This document shows positions 15,124-24,180 of a DNA stretch of 64,000 nucleotides, one piece after another. The notes below the pieces were generated by a model. That model was not told the DNA's origin. It did no database searches and saw only the letters and a list, made by a program, of their open reading frames with translations. The number at the start of each line of letters is the position of its first letter. The stretch's first letter is position 1. The translations under genes and the position numbers were made by a program. Source of the stretch: Hexactinellida sp. DTS-2022 (lineage: Eukaryota; Porifera; Hexactinellida); assembly GCA_028753945.1 (NCBI GenBank), contig JAPNXP010000003.1, forward strand, positions 1,364,001 through 1,428,000, read 5' to 3'.

Positions 15124-18100
15124 GAAAACCCAATTTTCTATGTGCAAGGACTGTCAAAAACTACCAAAATGATAAATGAGTGGTTTAAGGAAGTTTCCAG
15201 TTGTTTCTTCCGATGGTATGAAGTTTTAATGATCAAAAGTTTCCTAACAGTGCCACTGAAAAACCATCAATCAATTTACATTCATTTAAGAGTCAAATAT
15301 CTAGAAAAACCAATTTTTGTGTGCAATGACTGGCAAAAACTCCCAAATTCATAAATTTATGGTTTAAGGACGTTTCCAGTTGTTTCTTTTGAAGATATGA
15401 AGTATTTATCGTAAAGGGTTCCTGAAAGTGCCACTGATACACATCTAACTCAATTTACATTAATTTGAGCGCGTAATATCGCTAAAAACGAATTTTTGTG
15501 TGCAATGACTGTCAAAAAATGCAAAAATGATAAATGAATGGTTTAAGGACTATTCCAGTTGTTTGTTTTGATGATATGAAGTTTTTATATTCAAAAGCGT
15601 CCTAACAGCGGCACTGAAAAACAACTCACTCAATTTACATTCATTTAACCGTAGACTGCCTAATCGCCACACAGTGTGGCAGTGCCAAAAAACGTATTAA
15701 ATAAACTCCAAATTTCAAAAGATTTCTGATATAAACATGTTTTTAAATACTCTATCGATTTCGATCATAAAAAAGCTTTTTTGAAATTTCAAGATGATGA
15801 CATAGCATAAAAGTGTCATCAGCGACTTGAATGCAACCTCAATTAGAAAAAATAAAATGTGAACTTTGGCTGTGCAAAGCATGTTAGTTATGGAATTCAA
15901 TGTATAGACCCTTTTTTGAATGTTTTACTCGTATATTTATAGAGTTGTGGGAGATAACGGGACTTTCTAACATATTTTCGTCATCCATGGTTCAAAAAAA
16001 CAAAATTCAGTCGTTTTAATATATTGATGCAGATTTTGTAGTATGCGTCCGAATCGTTTGAAATATGTTATCCAAAAATGGAATATAATGGCTCCACATG
16101 ATGTAGTTTTCAAAGTAAGACTAACTTCCTTTATTCTCAGGCTATTTCGATTCAATTAAAAATTGTTTGTCACCATTTTTTGGACAAAATATTAATCAAA
16201 ATTTTCCAAATAAACTTGAATGTTGACAAAATATGAATGTCTTGATTACTTTTGAATATAAAAGTTCATTCTTTTCATTCAAAAGAATTGTAGTGAATTA
16301 GAAATTCATGAAAAAGCTTTCGGCAGTATTCAGTTAAGATCCTAATATCGCGAAAAAGCAATTTTTGTGTGCAATGACTGTCCAAAAATACAAAAAAGTT
16401 ATATTAATGGTTTCAGGACGTTTCCAGTTGTTTCTTTTGATGATATGAAGTATTATCATCTAATGTGTCCTAACAGTGCCACTGAAACAGCACTCACTCA
16501 ATTTACATTAACTTAAGAGCCTAATATAGAGAAACACCAATTTTTGTGTGCAATAACAATAAAAACTCCCAAATTGATAAATTAATGGTTTAAGGACGTT
16601 TACATTTTTTATTTTGATGATATGAAGTATTTATAATCAAAAGTGTCCTAACAGTGCCACTAAACACCACTCACTCAATTTACATTCATTTAAGTGCATA
16701 ATATCGAGAAAGACGTATTTTTGTGTGCAATGACTGTCAAAAAATACAAAAATGATAAATTTATGGTTTCAGGACGTTACCAGTTGTATCTTTTGATGAT
16801 ATGAAGTATTTATCATCAAAAATTTCCTAACAGCAGCACTGAAACACAACTCACTCAATTTACATGCATTTTTGAGCTCAATATCGCGAAAAACCAATTT
16901 TTGTGTGCAATGACTGTCAAAAAATACAAAAATGATAAATTAATGGTTTAAGGACGTTTCCAGGTGTTTCTTTTGATGATATGAAGTATTTATAATAAAA
17001 AGTGTCGTAACAGTGCAACTGAAAAAAAATCACTCAATTTACATTAGTTAAGAGCCGAATATCGAGAAAAACCAATTTTTCTGTGCAATGACTGTCAAAA
17101 ACTACCAAAATGATAAATGAATGGTTTAAGGAAGTTTCCAGTTGTTTCTTTTGATTATATGAAGTATTTTATCTTCAAAAGTGTCCTAACAGTGCAACTG
17201 AAAAACCATCACTCAATTTACATTCTTTTAAGAGCCTAATATCGAGAAAAACCAATTTTCTATGTGCAAGGACTGTCAAAAACTACCAAAATGATAAATG
17301 AGTGGTTTAAGGATGTTTCCAGTTGTTTCTTTCGATGGTATGAAGTGTTAATCATCAAAGTTTCCTAACAGTGCCACTGAAAAACCATCACTCAATTTAC
17401 ATTCATTTAAGAGTCAAATATCTAGAAAAACCAATTTTTGTGTGCAATGACTGGCAAAAATTCCCAAATTCATAAATTATTGGTTTAAGGAAGTTTCAAG
17501 TTGTTTCCTTTGATGATATTAAGTATTGTATCATCAAAAGTGTCCTAACAGTGCAACTGAAAAACCATCACTCAATTTACATTCTTTTAAGAGCCTAATA
17601 TCGAGAAAACCCAATTTTCTATGTGCAAGGACTGTCAAAAACTACCAAAATGATAAATGAGTGGTTTAAGGAAGTTTCCAGTTGTTTCTTCCGATGGTAT
17701 GAAGTTTTAATGATCAAAAGTTTCCTAACAGTGCCACTGAAAAACCATCAATCAATTTACATTCATTTAAGAGTCAAATATCTAGAAAAACCAATTTTTG
17801 TGTGCAATGACTGGCAAAAACTCCCAATTCATAAATTTATGGTTTAAGGACGTTTCCAGTTGTTTCTTTTGAAGATAAGAAGTATTATCGTAAAGGGTTC
17901 CTGAAAGTGCCACTGATACACATCTAACTCAATTTACATTAATTTGAGAGCGTAATATCGCTAAAAACGAATTTTTGTGTGCAATGACTGTCAAAAAATG
18001 CAAAAATGATAAATGAATGGTTTAAGGACTATTCCAGGTGTTTGTTTTGATGATATGAAGTATTTATATTCAAAAGCGTCCTAACAGCTACACTGAAAAA

Positions 18101-18840
18101 CAACTCACTCAATTTACATTCATTTAAGATCCTAATATCGCGAAAAAGCAATTTTTGTGTGCAATGACTGTCCAAAAATACAAAAAAGTTATATTAATGT
18201 TTTCAGGACGTTTCCAGTTGTTTCTTTTGATGATATGAAGTATTATCATCTAATGTGTCCTAACAGTGCCACTGAAACAGCACTCACTCAATTTACATAA
18301 ACTTAAGAGCCTAATATCGAGAAACACCAATTTTTGTGTGCAATAACAATAAAAACTCCCAAATTGATAAATTAATGGTTTAAGGACGTTTACATTTATT
18401 ATTTTGATGATATGAAGTATTTATAATCAAAAGTGTCCTAACAGTGCCACTGAAACACCACTCACTCAATTTACATTCATTTAAGTGCATAATATCGAGA
18501 AAGACGAATTTTTGTGTACAATGACTGGCAAAAACTCCCAAGTTCATAAATTATTGGTTTAAGGACGTTTCCAGTAGTTTCTTTTGATGATATGAAGTAT
18601 TTATCATCAAAAATTTCCTAACAGCGGCACTGAAACACAACTCACTCAATTTACATGCATTTTTGAGCTCAATATCGCGAAAAACCAATTTTTGTGTGCA
18701 ATGACTGTCAAAAAATACAAAAATGATAAATTAATGGTTTAAGGACGTTTCCAGGTGTTTCTTTTGATGATATGAAGTATTTATAATAAAAAGTGTCGTA
18801 ACAGTGCAACTGAAAAAAAATCACTCAATTTACATTAGTT
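15124..18840 (+). repeat. Satellite duplication, one copy interrupted by a TTAA element
   Basis: Satellite at about 15,124-15,648 matches about 17,605-18,128 at an offset of 2,481 bp. Satellite at 16,334 to about 17,040 matches about 18,125-18,840 at an offset of 1,791 bp. The change of offset, about 690 bp, equals the 685-bp insertion plus its 4-bp duplicated TTAA. Shared diagnostic variants are CTATGTGCAAGG, ACTGGCAAAA, and the AAGATCCTAATATCGCG stretch next to the insertion. The second copy therefore keeps the empty site. Confidence 0.85.
15649..16333. mobile_element. 685-bp TTAA-flanked element, probably a piggyBac-like MITE
   Basis: This stretch shows no satellite similarity and is flanked by TTAA on both sides (15,645-15,648 and 16,334-16,337). 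The paralogous satellite copy near 18,125 reads straight through one TTAA, so this is an insertion with a 4-bp TTAA duplication, the hallmark of the piggyBac superfamily. The ends are weak inverted repeats: CCGTAGACTGCC at the left and CTGAATACTGCC (reverse complement) at the right, 9 of 12 matching. Near the left end GCCACACAGTGTGGC is a 15-base palindrome. Two minus-strand open frames of about 60 codons resemble nothing I know; no transposase is present, so it would be non-autonomous. The family assignment rests on the TTAA and the end position, not on coding sequence. Confidence 0.68.
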
Positions 18841-19914
18841 AAGAGCCTAATATCGAGAAAAACCAATTTTCTATGTGCAAGGACTGTCAAAAACTACCAA
18901 AATGATAAATGAGTGGTTTAAGGAAGATTCCTTTTGTTTCTTTCGATGGTATGAAGTGTTAATCATCAAAAGTTTCCTAACAGTGCCACTGAAAAACCAT
19001 CACTCAATTTACATACATTTAAGAGTCAAATATCTAGAAAAAGCAATTTTTGTGTGCAATGACTGGCAAAAACTCCAAATTCAGAAATTAATGGTTTAAG
19101 GAAGTTTCAAGTTGTTTCTTTTGATTATAGTATTATTTATGATCAAAAGTATCCTAACTGTGCCACTGAAATTCCACTAACTCAATTAACATTCCTTTAA
19201 TAGCCTAATATCGAGAAAGACCAATTTTTGTGTGCAATGAATGTCAAAAAATACAAAAAAGATAAATTAATGCTTTAGGGCGTTTCCAGTTGTTTCTATT
19301 GATTATATGAAGTATTTTTCATCAAAAGTGTCCTAACAGTGCCACTGAAAAACCATTACTCAATTTAAATTCATTTAAGAGTCAAATATCTAGAAAAATA
19401 ATTTTTGTGTGCAATGACTGGCAAAAACTACCAAAATGATAAATGAATGGTTTAAGGACGTTTCCAGTTGTTTCCTTTGATGATATTAAGTATTGTATCA
19501 TCAAAAGTGTCCTAACTGTGCAACTGAAAAAGCATCACTCAATTTACATTCTTTTAAGAGCCTAATATCGAGAAAAACCAATTTTTGTTTGCAATGACTG
19601 TCAAAAAATACAAAAATGATAAATTAATGGTTTCAGGACGTTTCCAGTTCTTTCTTTTGATGATCTGAAGTATTTATCATCAAATATTTCCTAACAGTGC
19701 CACTGAAACTCCACTCACGCAATTTACATTCATTTAAGAGCCTAATATCGCGAAAAACCAATTTTCGCGCGCAATGACAGTCAAAAACATCCAAATTGAT
19801 AAATTAATGGTTTAAGGAAGTTTCCAGTTGTTTCAATTGGTGATGAGAAGTGTTTATGCTAAAAGGTGTCGTAACAGTGCCACTGAAATACCACTCACTA
19901 AATTTACATTCATT
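16334..19914 (+). repeat. 180-bp satellite array, forward block 2
   Basis: Same monomer and orientation as before, with a subfamily mix typical of this part: TTCTATGTGCAAGG with AAATGAGTGG, GAGTCAAATATCTAG with ACTGGCAAAA, ACTGTCCAAAAATAC, and monomers with CAATAACAATAAAAACTCCC. The last monomer (from about 19,760) carries TTCGCGCGCAATG and a TTTCAATTGGTGATG variant and has a close relative at about 25,620-25,790. No gene is visible. Confidence 0.96.
19908..19914. repeat. 7-bp target site duplication, left of P-type element
   Basis: ATTCATT lies directly left of the terminal CATG of the transposon, and the same seven bases follow its right end. An uninterrupted monomer reads ACATTCATTTAAGAGCC at this place, so exactly seven bases are duplicated. 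Confidence 0.88.
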
Positions 19915-20140
19915 CATGGCCTACTTAATATACGGCTAAATATGTCACCGAGAAGGCCATGAAACGAGAAGGCCAGATTGCTTTCCCCATTTTTGGACAA
20001 ACTATTAATCATATATTTACAGATTATTCTTTATTATGGTATTCGGATATGGGGAATCCATTAGGACCATTTTTGAGTTCGACAGACTTGTGGTTTTGTG
20101 GTTTAGGCGCCATTTAAATATGACGTCAGCAAAATTATAT
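19915..20140 (+). repeat. Left terminal inverted repeat of P-type element (226 bp)
   Basis: Matches the reverse complement of 23,747-23,972 with about four mismatches over 226 bases. It contains two direct copies of CGAGAAGGCC at 19,949-19,958 and 19,965-19,974, sixteen bases apart, which are candidate transposase binding sites by position only. Confidence 0.93.
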
Positions 20141-20301
20141 AGTATTTAATATAGTGTATATATTTACTACTACGTATTTTGTTTTACATTACGAATTGAA
20201 AGTATTTTACCCAGGTTTTAAGAAAACAAGCAATAGGAATGTCAGTGTGAGTGTCAATAGTGATGATACAACCACAAATAATTGAATATATTGAAAGGAA
20301 T
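20141..20301. other. Non-coding 5' part of the P-type element
   Basis: AT-rich leader between the left inverted repeat and the short tandem repeat. I see no conserved coding frame and no recognised signal here. Confidence 0.5.
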
Positions 20302-20430
20302 GTATACAAATGTAATAGTATATTACATGTGTTCTGTATACAAATATAATAGTATATTGCATGTGTGTATACATTAAATAGTATTTCGCATGTGTTCTGT
20401 ATACATGTAATAGTATATTGCATGTGTGCT
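20302..20430 (+). repeat. Short tandem repeat, about four units of 31-34 bp
   Basis: Four units each start with GTATAC and contain AATAGTAT followed by GCATGTGT or ACATGTGT. Unit lengths are about 34, 31, 32 and 32 bases. It lies in the leader of the transposon between the inverted repeat and the promoter region. Overlapping minus-strand open frames here only reflect the repeat. Confidence 0.8.
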
Positions 20431-20490
20431 GATAAGAGAAATGAAACCATTCATAATTCCATTTACCCAGTTCTATATCTTGAAATCTGA

Positions 20491-20500
20491 GTATATAAAC
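20491..20500 (+). promoter_or_regulatory. Possible TATA box of the transposase gene
   Basis: GTATATAAAC lies about 60 bases upstream of the first ATG of the THAP frame (20,559). A start site about 30 bases downstream would leave a short leader. The position is plausible, but the whole leader is AT-rich, so chance occurrence is possible. Confidence 0.4.
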
Positions 20501-20558
20501 TAAAACTGTATCTTGAATTAATAATAATAACATTCATCATCGTCAAACAATCGTTCCT

Positions 20559-21296
20559 ATGCCAAACAAGTGTTCAGTAACAGGTTGTTACACTAACTTC
20601 AGTGAAGGTCCTAAGAAAACTGTTTTCAAGTTTCCAGGTGATCCAGTTTTGTCCCAAAAATGGTTGGAGTTTTTGAATCGAAGAGATTACGAGATCACTA
20701 AATATTCACTGATCTGCATTGATCACTTCGAAGAGAGATTCATCATTCAGCATGAAACTAGAGCGGCTCTCAATTATTCTATCAATCCAATCCCAACCAT
20801 CCATCCTAGCTTCTTGCCGTTAAGTCTAACTCCAGTGCCAAGTGAGCTGAGAAAAACTCCCACAATTAGAATATTTCAACCAGATGAACTCCAGATCTAT
20901 AAATCAAAGTATGAAATAAAATCTTTTTCAGATGTAGTCAAATTTATCAAACATTCTGAAGAATACAAAGATTTTCAATTTGATGTTACCGATAACAATA
21001 TTACGACTTACCGGGTTGTGATATGTTCTGGGATTGCAACAGTGAAAGAATGCATACACATTGATCATAACTTTAACATCAAACTCAGTTATGAAGGTTG
21101 CCATATTCCTCCTCCAAGCTATATTCATCGAGCAGAAGGATCCAGGCTCACCTCACTGGACAGTGGCGGCGCCAGGGGGGGGCCAGGGGGGGCACATGCC
21201 CCCCCACGGGAAAATGGTGCCCCCCCACCAGGGGGGCACACTTTTGAAAGATTCTTTGGAAAACTAATATTCTCAGATATATTTAGCGAAATATGA
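20559..21296 (+). pseudogene. P-type transposase, 5' part with THAP domain
   Basis: This is the N-terminal part of the transposase. THAP fingers bind DNA, in P elements at the transposon ends. The C2CH zinc ligands are visible as Cys5, Cys10, Cys53 and His56 (spacing C-x4-C-x42-C-x2-H), with the family's conserved Pro26, Trp35 and Phe57 and a closing NPIPTI box near residue 80. Residues 1 to about 201 are native. The remaining 44, rich in Gly and Pro, are read from the nested hAT-type MITE, which ends the frame at 21,296. The ATG at 20,559 is chosen because it precedes the first zinc cysteine by four residues, as usual for THAP proteins. The following native sequence resumes at 21,535 in another frame. 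A 245-residue THAP-only product is conceivable if the gene is transcribed, but that is inference. Confidence 0.88.
21153..21160. repeat. 8-bp target site duplication of nested MITE (left copy)
   Basis: TCACTGGA occurs immediately before 21,161 and again at 21,535-21,542 immediately after the insertion. Eight-base duplications are typical of hAT elements. Confidence 0.93.
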
Positions 21297-21534
21297 ACAA
21301 TATTGAACATGAACAACAAGATCCACCAGTTTGAAATGCGAACGGCTTGCGATTCTTGGAGTTTTGGGCAAATTGGTATTAGTTTTTTATACTCTACTGG
21401 CAAAATATGTGGATTCTCGAGTCTCGACGGCAACTATGAATTCCTGCGTTTTTTTCTAAAAAGGTGTGCCCCCCCTGGGTTCAGGTTTGCCCACCTGGTG
21501 CCCCCCCAGCGGCGGCGCCCTGGCGCCGCCACTG
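21161..21534. mobile_element. 374-bp hAT-type MITE nested in the P-type transposase
   Basis: The element begins CAGTGGCGGCGCCAGGG and ends with the exact reverse complement (17-bp inverted repeats), inside an 8-bp duplication TCACTGGA. Both are hAT hallmarks. The subterminal regions have long G and C runs, in contrast with the AT-rich surroundings. The right end can fold on itself (GGCGGCGCC, CT, GGCGCCGCC). It has no coding capacity of its own. Element plus duplication adds 382 bases, which is not a multiple of three, so it shifts the host frame. Confidence 0.93.
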
Positions 21535-21542
21535 TCACTGGA
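21535..21542. repeat. 8-bp target site duplication of nested MITE (right copy)
   Basis: Second TCACTGGA copy, directly following the MITE and re-entering transposase coding sequence. Confidence 0.93.
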
Positions 21543-22539
21543 TATGCTTACAAATTTACCAGTGTACTGCAGGAATGCTGAAGGGTCCTGTGAAACAAAT
21601 GTAATTAAAGAACTGTTCCAAATACAATATTACAATGCAAAAGGAAGACCGCCGTATTCCACTTCAGTATTAAGATTCGCACTTATTATGCGATACACAT
21701 CTAACTCCGCATATCAATATTTGAAAAAAATTATTCCCCTTCCTAGCAATTCTCTATTATGCAAGTTAAAGTCACAAACTATTGATTCAAGCAAAGGTTT
21801 GGTTTTATTGAGGGATAACTTGTTATTCAGCGACGATGTTGTCCTATTGTTAGATGAAATGTACATACAGCAACAAGTACAATACGATGGCCGTGACTTA
21901 ACCGGGTGTAATTCGGAACTTCAAATGTACAAAAGCATACTTTGCTTCATGGTTGTCTCTTTAAAGAAGTCTAGACCTTACATTCTTAAAGCAATTCCCC
22001 TCACGAAAATTAACCACCAAATTGTTCAGGATGGTGTCCTTAGTTGCTTATCTATGCTCACCAAAGTGAATTTTACTATCAGAGCCGTAGTTTGTGATAA
22101 CCACTCAACTAACGTTAGTGCATACAAACACCTCAAAGAATTATATCCATGCTCAATACGTGATAACGCGATAACAAACCCGTACAACCCAGAAAAATAC
22201 ATATACCTACTATTTGACAGCGTACACCTAATTAAAAACATTCGCAACAATCTATTAGACAACAAATTTTTCCAGGTACCAGCTTTTGAATTCACTCTCA
22301 TGGATGTAGACATCAATATTCCATTAGGAACTATCCAATGGTCTACTTTCCATCGTGTCCATGAAAAAGATTTAGCGATCGGGTGTCATGTAAAAAAAGC
22401 TCCTAAAATTTCGTATCAAGCCTTGCATCCGGGAAATAATAAACAGTCCGTCCCCTTACTCTGGCAATATTTGATCTCACAACTATATCAGCTATTAGCC
22501 AGTATTTCCCTGAAGACAAAACAACATCTTCCTTTCTGA
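21535..22539 (+). pseudogene. P-type transposase, central catalytic part
   Basis: This continues the transposase after the nested MITE; the flanks share Ser-Leu-Asp encoded by the duplicated target. It holds the first acidic residues expected of the P/THAP9-type RNase H-like fold: an Asp in LLLDEMYI (codon at 21,853) and an Asp in AVVCDNHSTN (codon at 22,096). It also has the family-typical FDSVHLIKNIRNNLL segment, near 22,210-22,260. These assignments rest on motif resemblance, not on an alignment. The frame ends at 22,539 after about 25 residues that look unlike the family, whereas the frame starting near 22,455 continues with family-like sequence. The likely cause is one missing C in the CCCC run near 22,452-22,455, or a sequencing error. 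An open frame starts upstream at 21,466, but its first 23 codons lie in the MITE. Confidence 0.85.
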
Positions 22540-23495
22540 ATTTAATCTACAACTGGTGGTTAGTGGTCAATGCTAAAGAAAGATTCCACCCTAATATTGT
22601 TGGCAACGCACTAACTGCAGGTGATGGTAAAAATGAATTTTTACACATTATGAGTGATTGGTTGACTAAATGGAGAGATTCGACCAAACTTGGTCTTTCA
22701 AAACAAACATTTAATGCTCTCATCAGTACAAATCGAGCTATAGCGGACCTGAGTACAGATTTACTTAACGAAGGATATAAATATGTTCTTACTGGACGAT
22801 TGCAAACCGATCCTCTTGAAAGAAGATTCTCACAATATCGACAAATGTCAGGGGGTAGATTTTTAGTGAGTCTAAAAGAGATCTATCGATCTGAATCAAT
22901 TGTTAAGTTGAAAACATTTCTAAATAAGAATGTCGAACTCACCACAATCACTTGTCCGGTAACAGATGAGGAATCAGCCAGTCTACACTCCTTCATTCAA
23001 GAGATCATCAATGAAGACTTGAGTCACATAACAATCTGTCAGGACGCTGTTGAAGTAATTACCTTCCTTTCTGGGTATATATCTCGCTCATTACTTAAGA
23101 ATATCGATTGTGAAGAATGCAAAATAGCTCTCAGTTTAGATCCAGTTTCCAGTTCATATCTTGATGAATACAATAAAGGGGGACTCAAGTTACCAACATC
23201 GTCACTAAATAACTACACACAGTGTGCATTTTCTACCCTTGAATATCTGGAACAAAGAATTCTAGAAGTAGAACTTCCCTCAAAAGTAATAGCTCAGAGT
23301 ATCCTGGATTGTTTATCGTCAGATTGGGACGATTCGTTCATTTGTCCGCAACACTCAATGATTGGTCGTCGAAAAGTAAATTCAATAGTTTCAAATTGCT
23401 ACTTAAAGAATTTAGCTAGGGATGTTAGTGAAACAAGGAGGAGGGATCAGGTAAGAGAATTCAAGAAAATTAAGATCAGCCAAAATAAAGAATGA
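22455..23495 (+). pseudogene. P-type transposase, C-terminal part
   Basis: This frame reads LAIFDLTTISAI and NWWLVVNAKERF, then runs on without a stop to 23,495; the first ATG-started frame is at 22,563. It contains QTDPLERRFSQYRQMSGG, the P/THAP9-type motif whose Glu (codon at 22,818) is the expected last catalytic acid. Farther on is a C-terminal region with FLSGYISRSLLKNIDCEEC that resembles the end of THAP9-like proteins. Together with the two upstream parts the protein would be roughly 850 residues, between Drosophila P transposase (751) and human THAP9 (903). Separated from its start by the MITE insertion and the frameshift, it is unlikely to be made from this copy. Confidence 0.85.
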
Positions 23496-23746
23496 GTACA
23501 ATTGTATGAAATAGAATAGGAATTATCTTTGTATGAAAAACATTATAGTATGTAACTGTAACTAAGAAAAGCAACGATTATGGGTGCGTATGATGAGTTT
23601 CCTAAATTATAATTGTTTATTATTTAGCTAGTTAAATTTTGAATATATCCATTAAAGTAGTGATCTACTGGTATTATCAAAAAAAAAAGTATAAAAATTG
23701 ATGAACAGCAAGAAAAATTAAGTTAAATGTTACTAATTTATTAAAC
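23496..23746. other. 3' non-coding part of the P-type element
   Basis: AT-rich sequence between the transposase stop codon and the right inverted repeat. It contains the ATTAAA noted at 23,651 and a run of ten A near 23,680. No coding frame or repeat was recognised. Confidence 0.5.
23651..23656 (+). promoter_or_regulatory. Possible polyadenylation signal of the transposase gene
   Basis: ATTAAA, a common variant signal, lies about 155 bases after the stop codon and before the right inverted repeat. An AATAAA also occurs at 23,484-23,489, but it is inside the last codons. Assignment is by position only. Confidence 0.3.
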
Positions 23747-23972
23747 ATATAATTTTGCTGACGTGATATTTAAATGGCGCCTAAACCACAAAACCACAAG
23801 TCTGTCGAACTCAAAAATGGTCCCAATGGATTCCCCATATCCGAATACCATAATAAAGAATAATCTGTAAATATATGATGAATAGTTTGTCCAAAAATGG
23901 GAAAAGCAATCTGGCCTTCTCGTTTCATGGCCTTCTCGGTGACATATTTAGCCGTATATTAAGTAGGCCATG
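23747..23972 (-). repeat. Right terminal inverted repeat of P-type element (226 bp)
   Basis: Reverse complement of 19,915-20,140 with about four mismatches. The two CGAGAAGGCC motifs appear inverted at 23,913-23,922 and 23,929-23,938. Confidence 0.93.
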
Positions 23973-23979
23973 ATTCATT
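23973..23979. repeat. 7-bp target site duplication, right of P-type element
   Basis: ATTCATT follows the terminal CATG directly and continues into TAAGAGCC of the interrupted monomer. Confidence 0.88.
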
Positions 23980-24180
23980 TAAGAGCCTAATAACGAGAAA
24001 CAACAATTTTTGTGTACAATGACTATCAAAAATTACCAAAATGATAAATGAATGTTCTAAGGACGTTTCCAGTTGCTTCTTTTGATGATAATAAGTATTT
24101 ATCGTTAAAGGGGTCCTAACAGTGCCACTGAAACTCCACTAACTCAATTTAAATTAATTTAAGAGCCTAATATCGAGAAA

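Larger units (their letters stand above)
1..15648 (+). repeat. 180-bp satellite array, forward block 1
   Basis: Head-to-tail monomers with an exact 180-bp period: the block starting CAATTTTTG returns every 180 bases. In this orientation landmarks of the consensus are, in order, the CAATTTTTGTGTGCAATGAC region, ACCAAAATGATAAATGAATGG, ACGTTTCCAGTTGTTTC, a GATGATA/TATCATC dyad, CCTAACAGTGCCACTGAAAC, and CATTTAAGAGCCTAATATCG. Monomers differ by substitutions and indels and fall into subfamilies that recur at spacings of several monomers, for example 2,165 bp (1 versus 2,166) and 1,803 bp (1,471 versus 3,274; 2,088 versus 3,891). No gene is seen. The short minus-strand open frames (up to 191 codons, 4,659-5,234 and 7,185-7,760) follow the repeat and are treated as by-products. 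Confidence 0.97.
19915..23972 (+). mobile_element. P-superfamily DNA transposon with THAP transposase
   Basis: A 4,058-bp element inserted in a satellite monomer. It begins CATGGCCTAC and ends with the reverse complement, has 226-bp terminal inverted repeats that differ at about four positions, and is flanked by ATTCATT on both sides. The Drosophila P element also begins with CATG. Inside is one transposase gene on the plus strand: an N-terminal THAP zinc finger, a P-type RNase H-like catalytic region and the family's C-terminal region. The gene is interrupted by a nested hAT-type MITE and by an apparent one-base frameshift, so this copy is not autonomous as read. No introns are obvious in the coding part. 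A related empty site is at 25,776-25,782. Confidence 0.92.

Noticed and set aside
1-15648. CRISPR-like array
   Set aside because: The whole 180-bp unit repeats, without short repeats separated by unique spacers; it is satellite DNA.
205-19099. Many open frames of 60-191 codons before the P element, on both strands
   Set aside because: They recur with the 180-bp satellite period, share the same peptide unit and are interrupted at different places in different copies. They are by-products of the repeat; no start context or codon bias supports genes.
20184-20533. Two overlapping minus-strand open frames (88 and 108 codons)
   Set aside because: They read through the short tandem repeat of the transposon leader and have low-complexity content.
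21125-21433. Minus-strand frame of 102 codons, and the Gly/Pro-rich plus-strand frame at 21,061-21,267
   Set aside because: Both are caused by the G and C runs of the nested MITE.
22026-22316. Minus-strand frame of 96 codons
   Set aside because: It is a shadow of the transposase coding sequence on the other strand.
19915-23972. A domesticated host THAP9-like gene instead of a transposon
   Set aside because: Matching 226-bp inverted repeats and a target duplication bound the coding region exactly, so this is an element, not a host gene.
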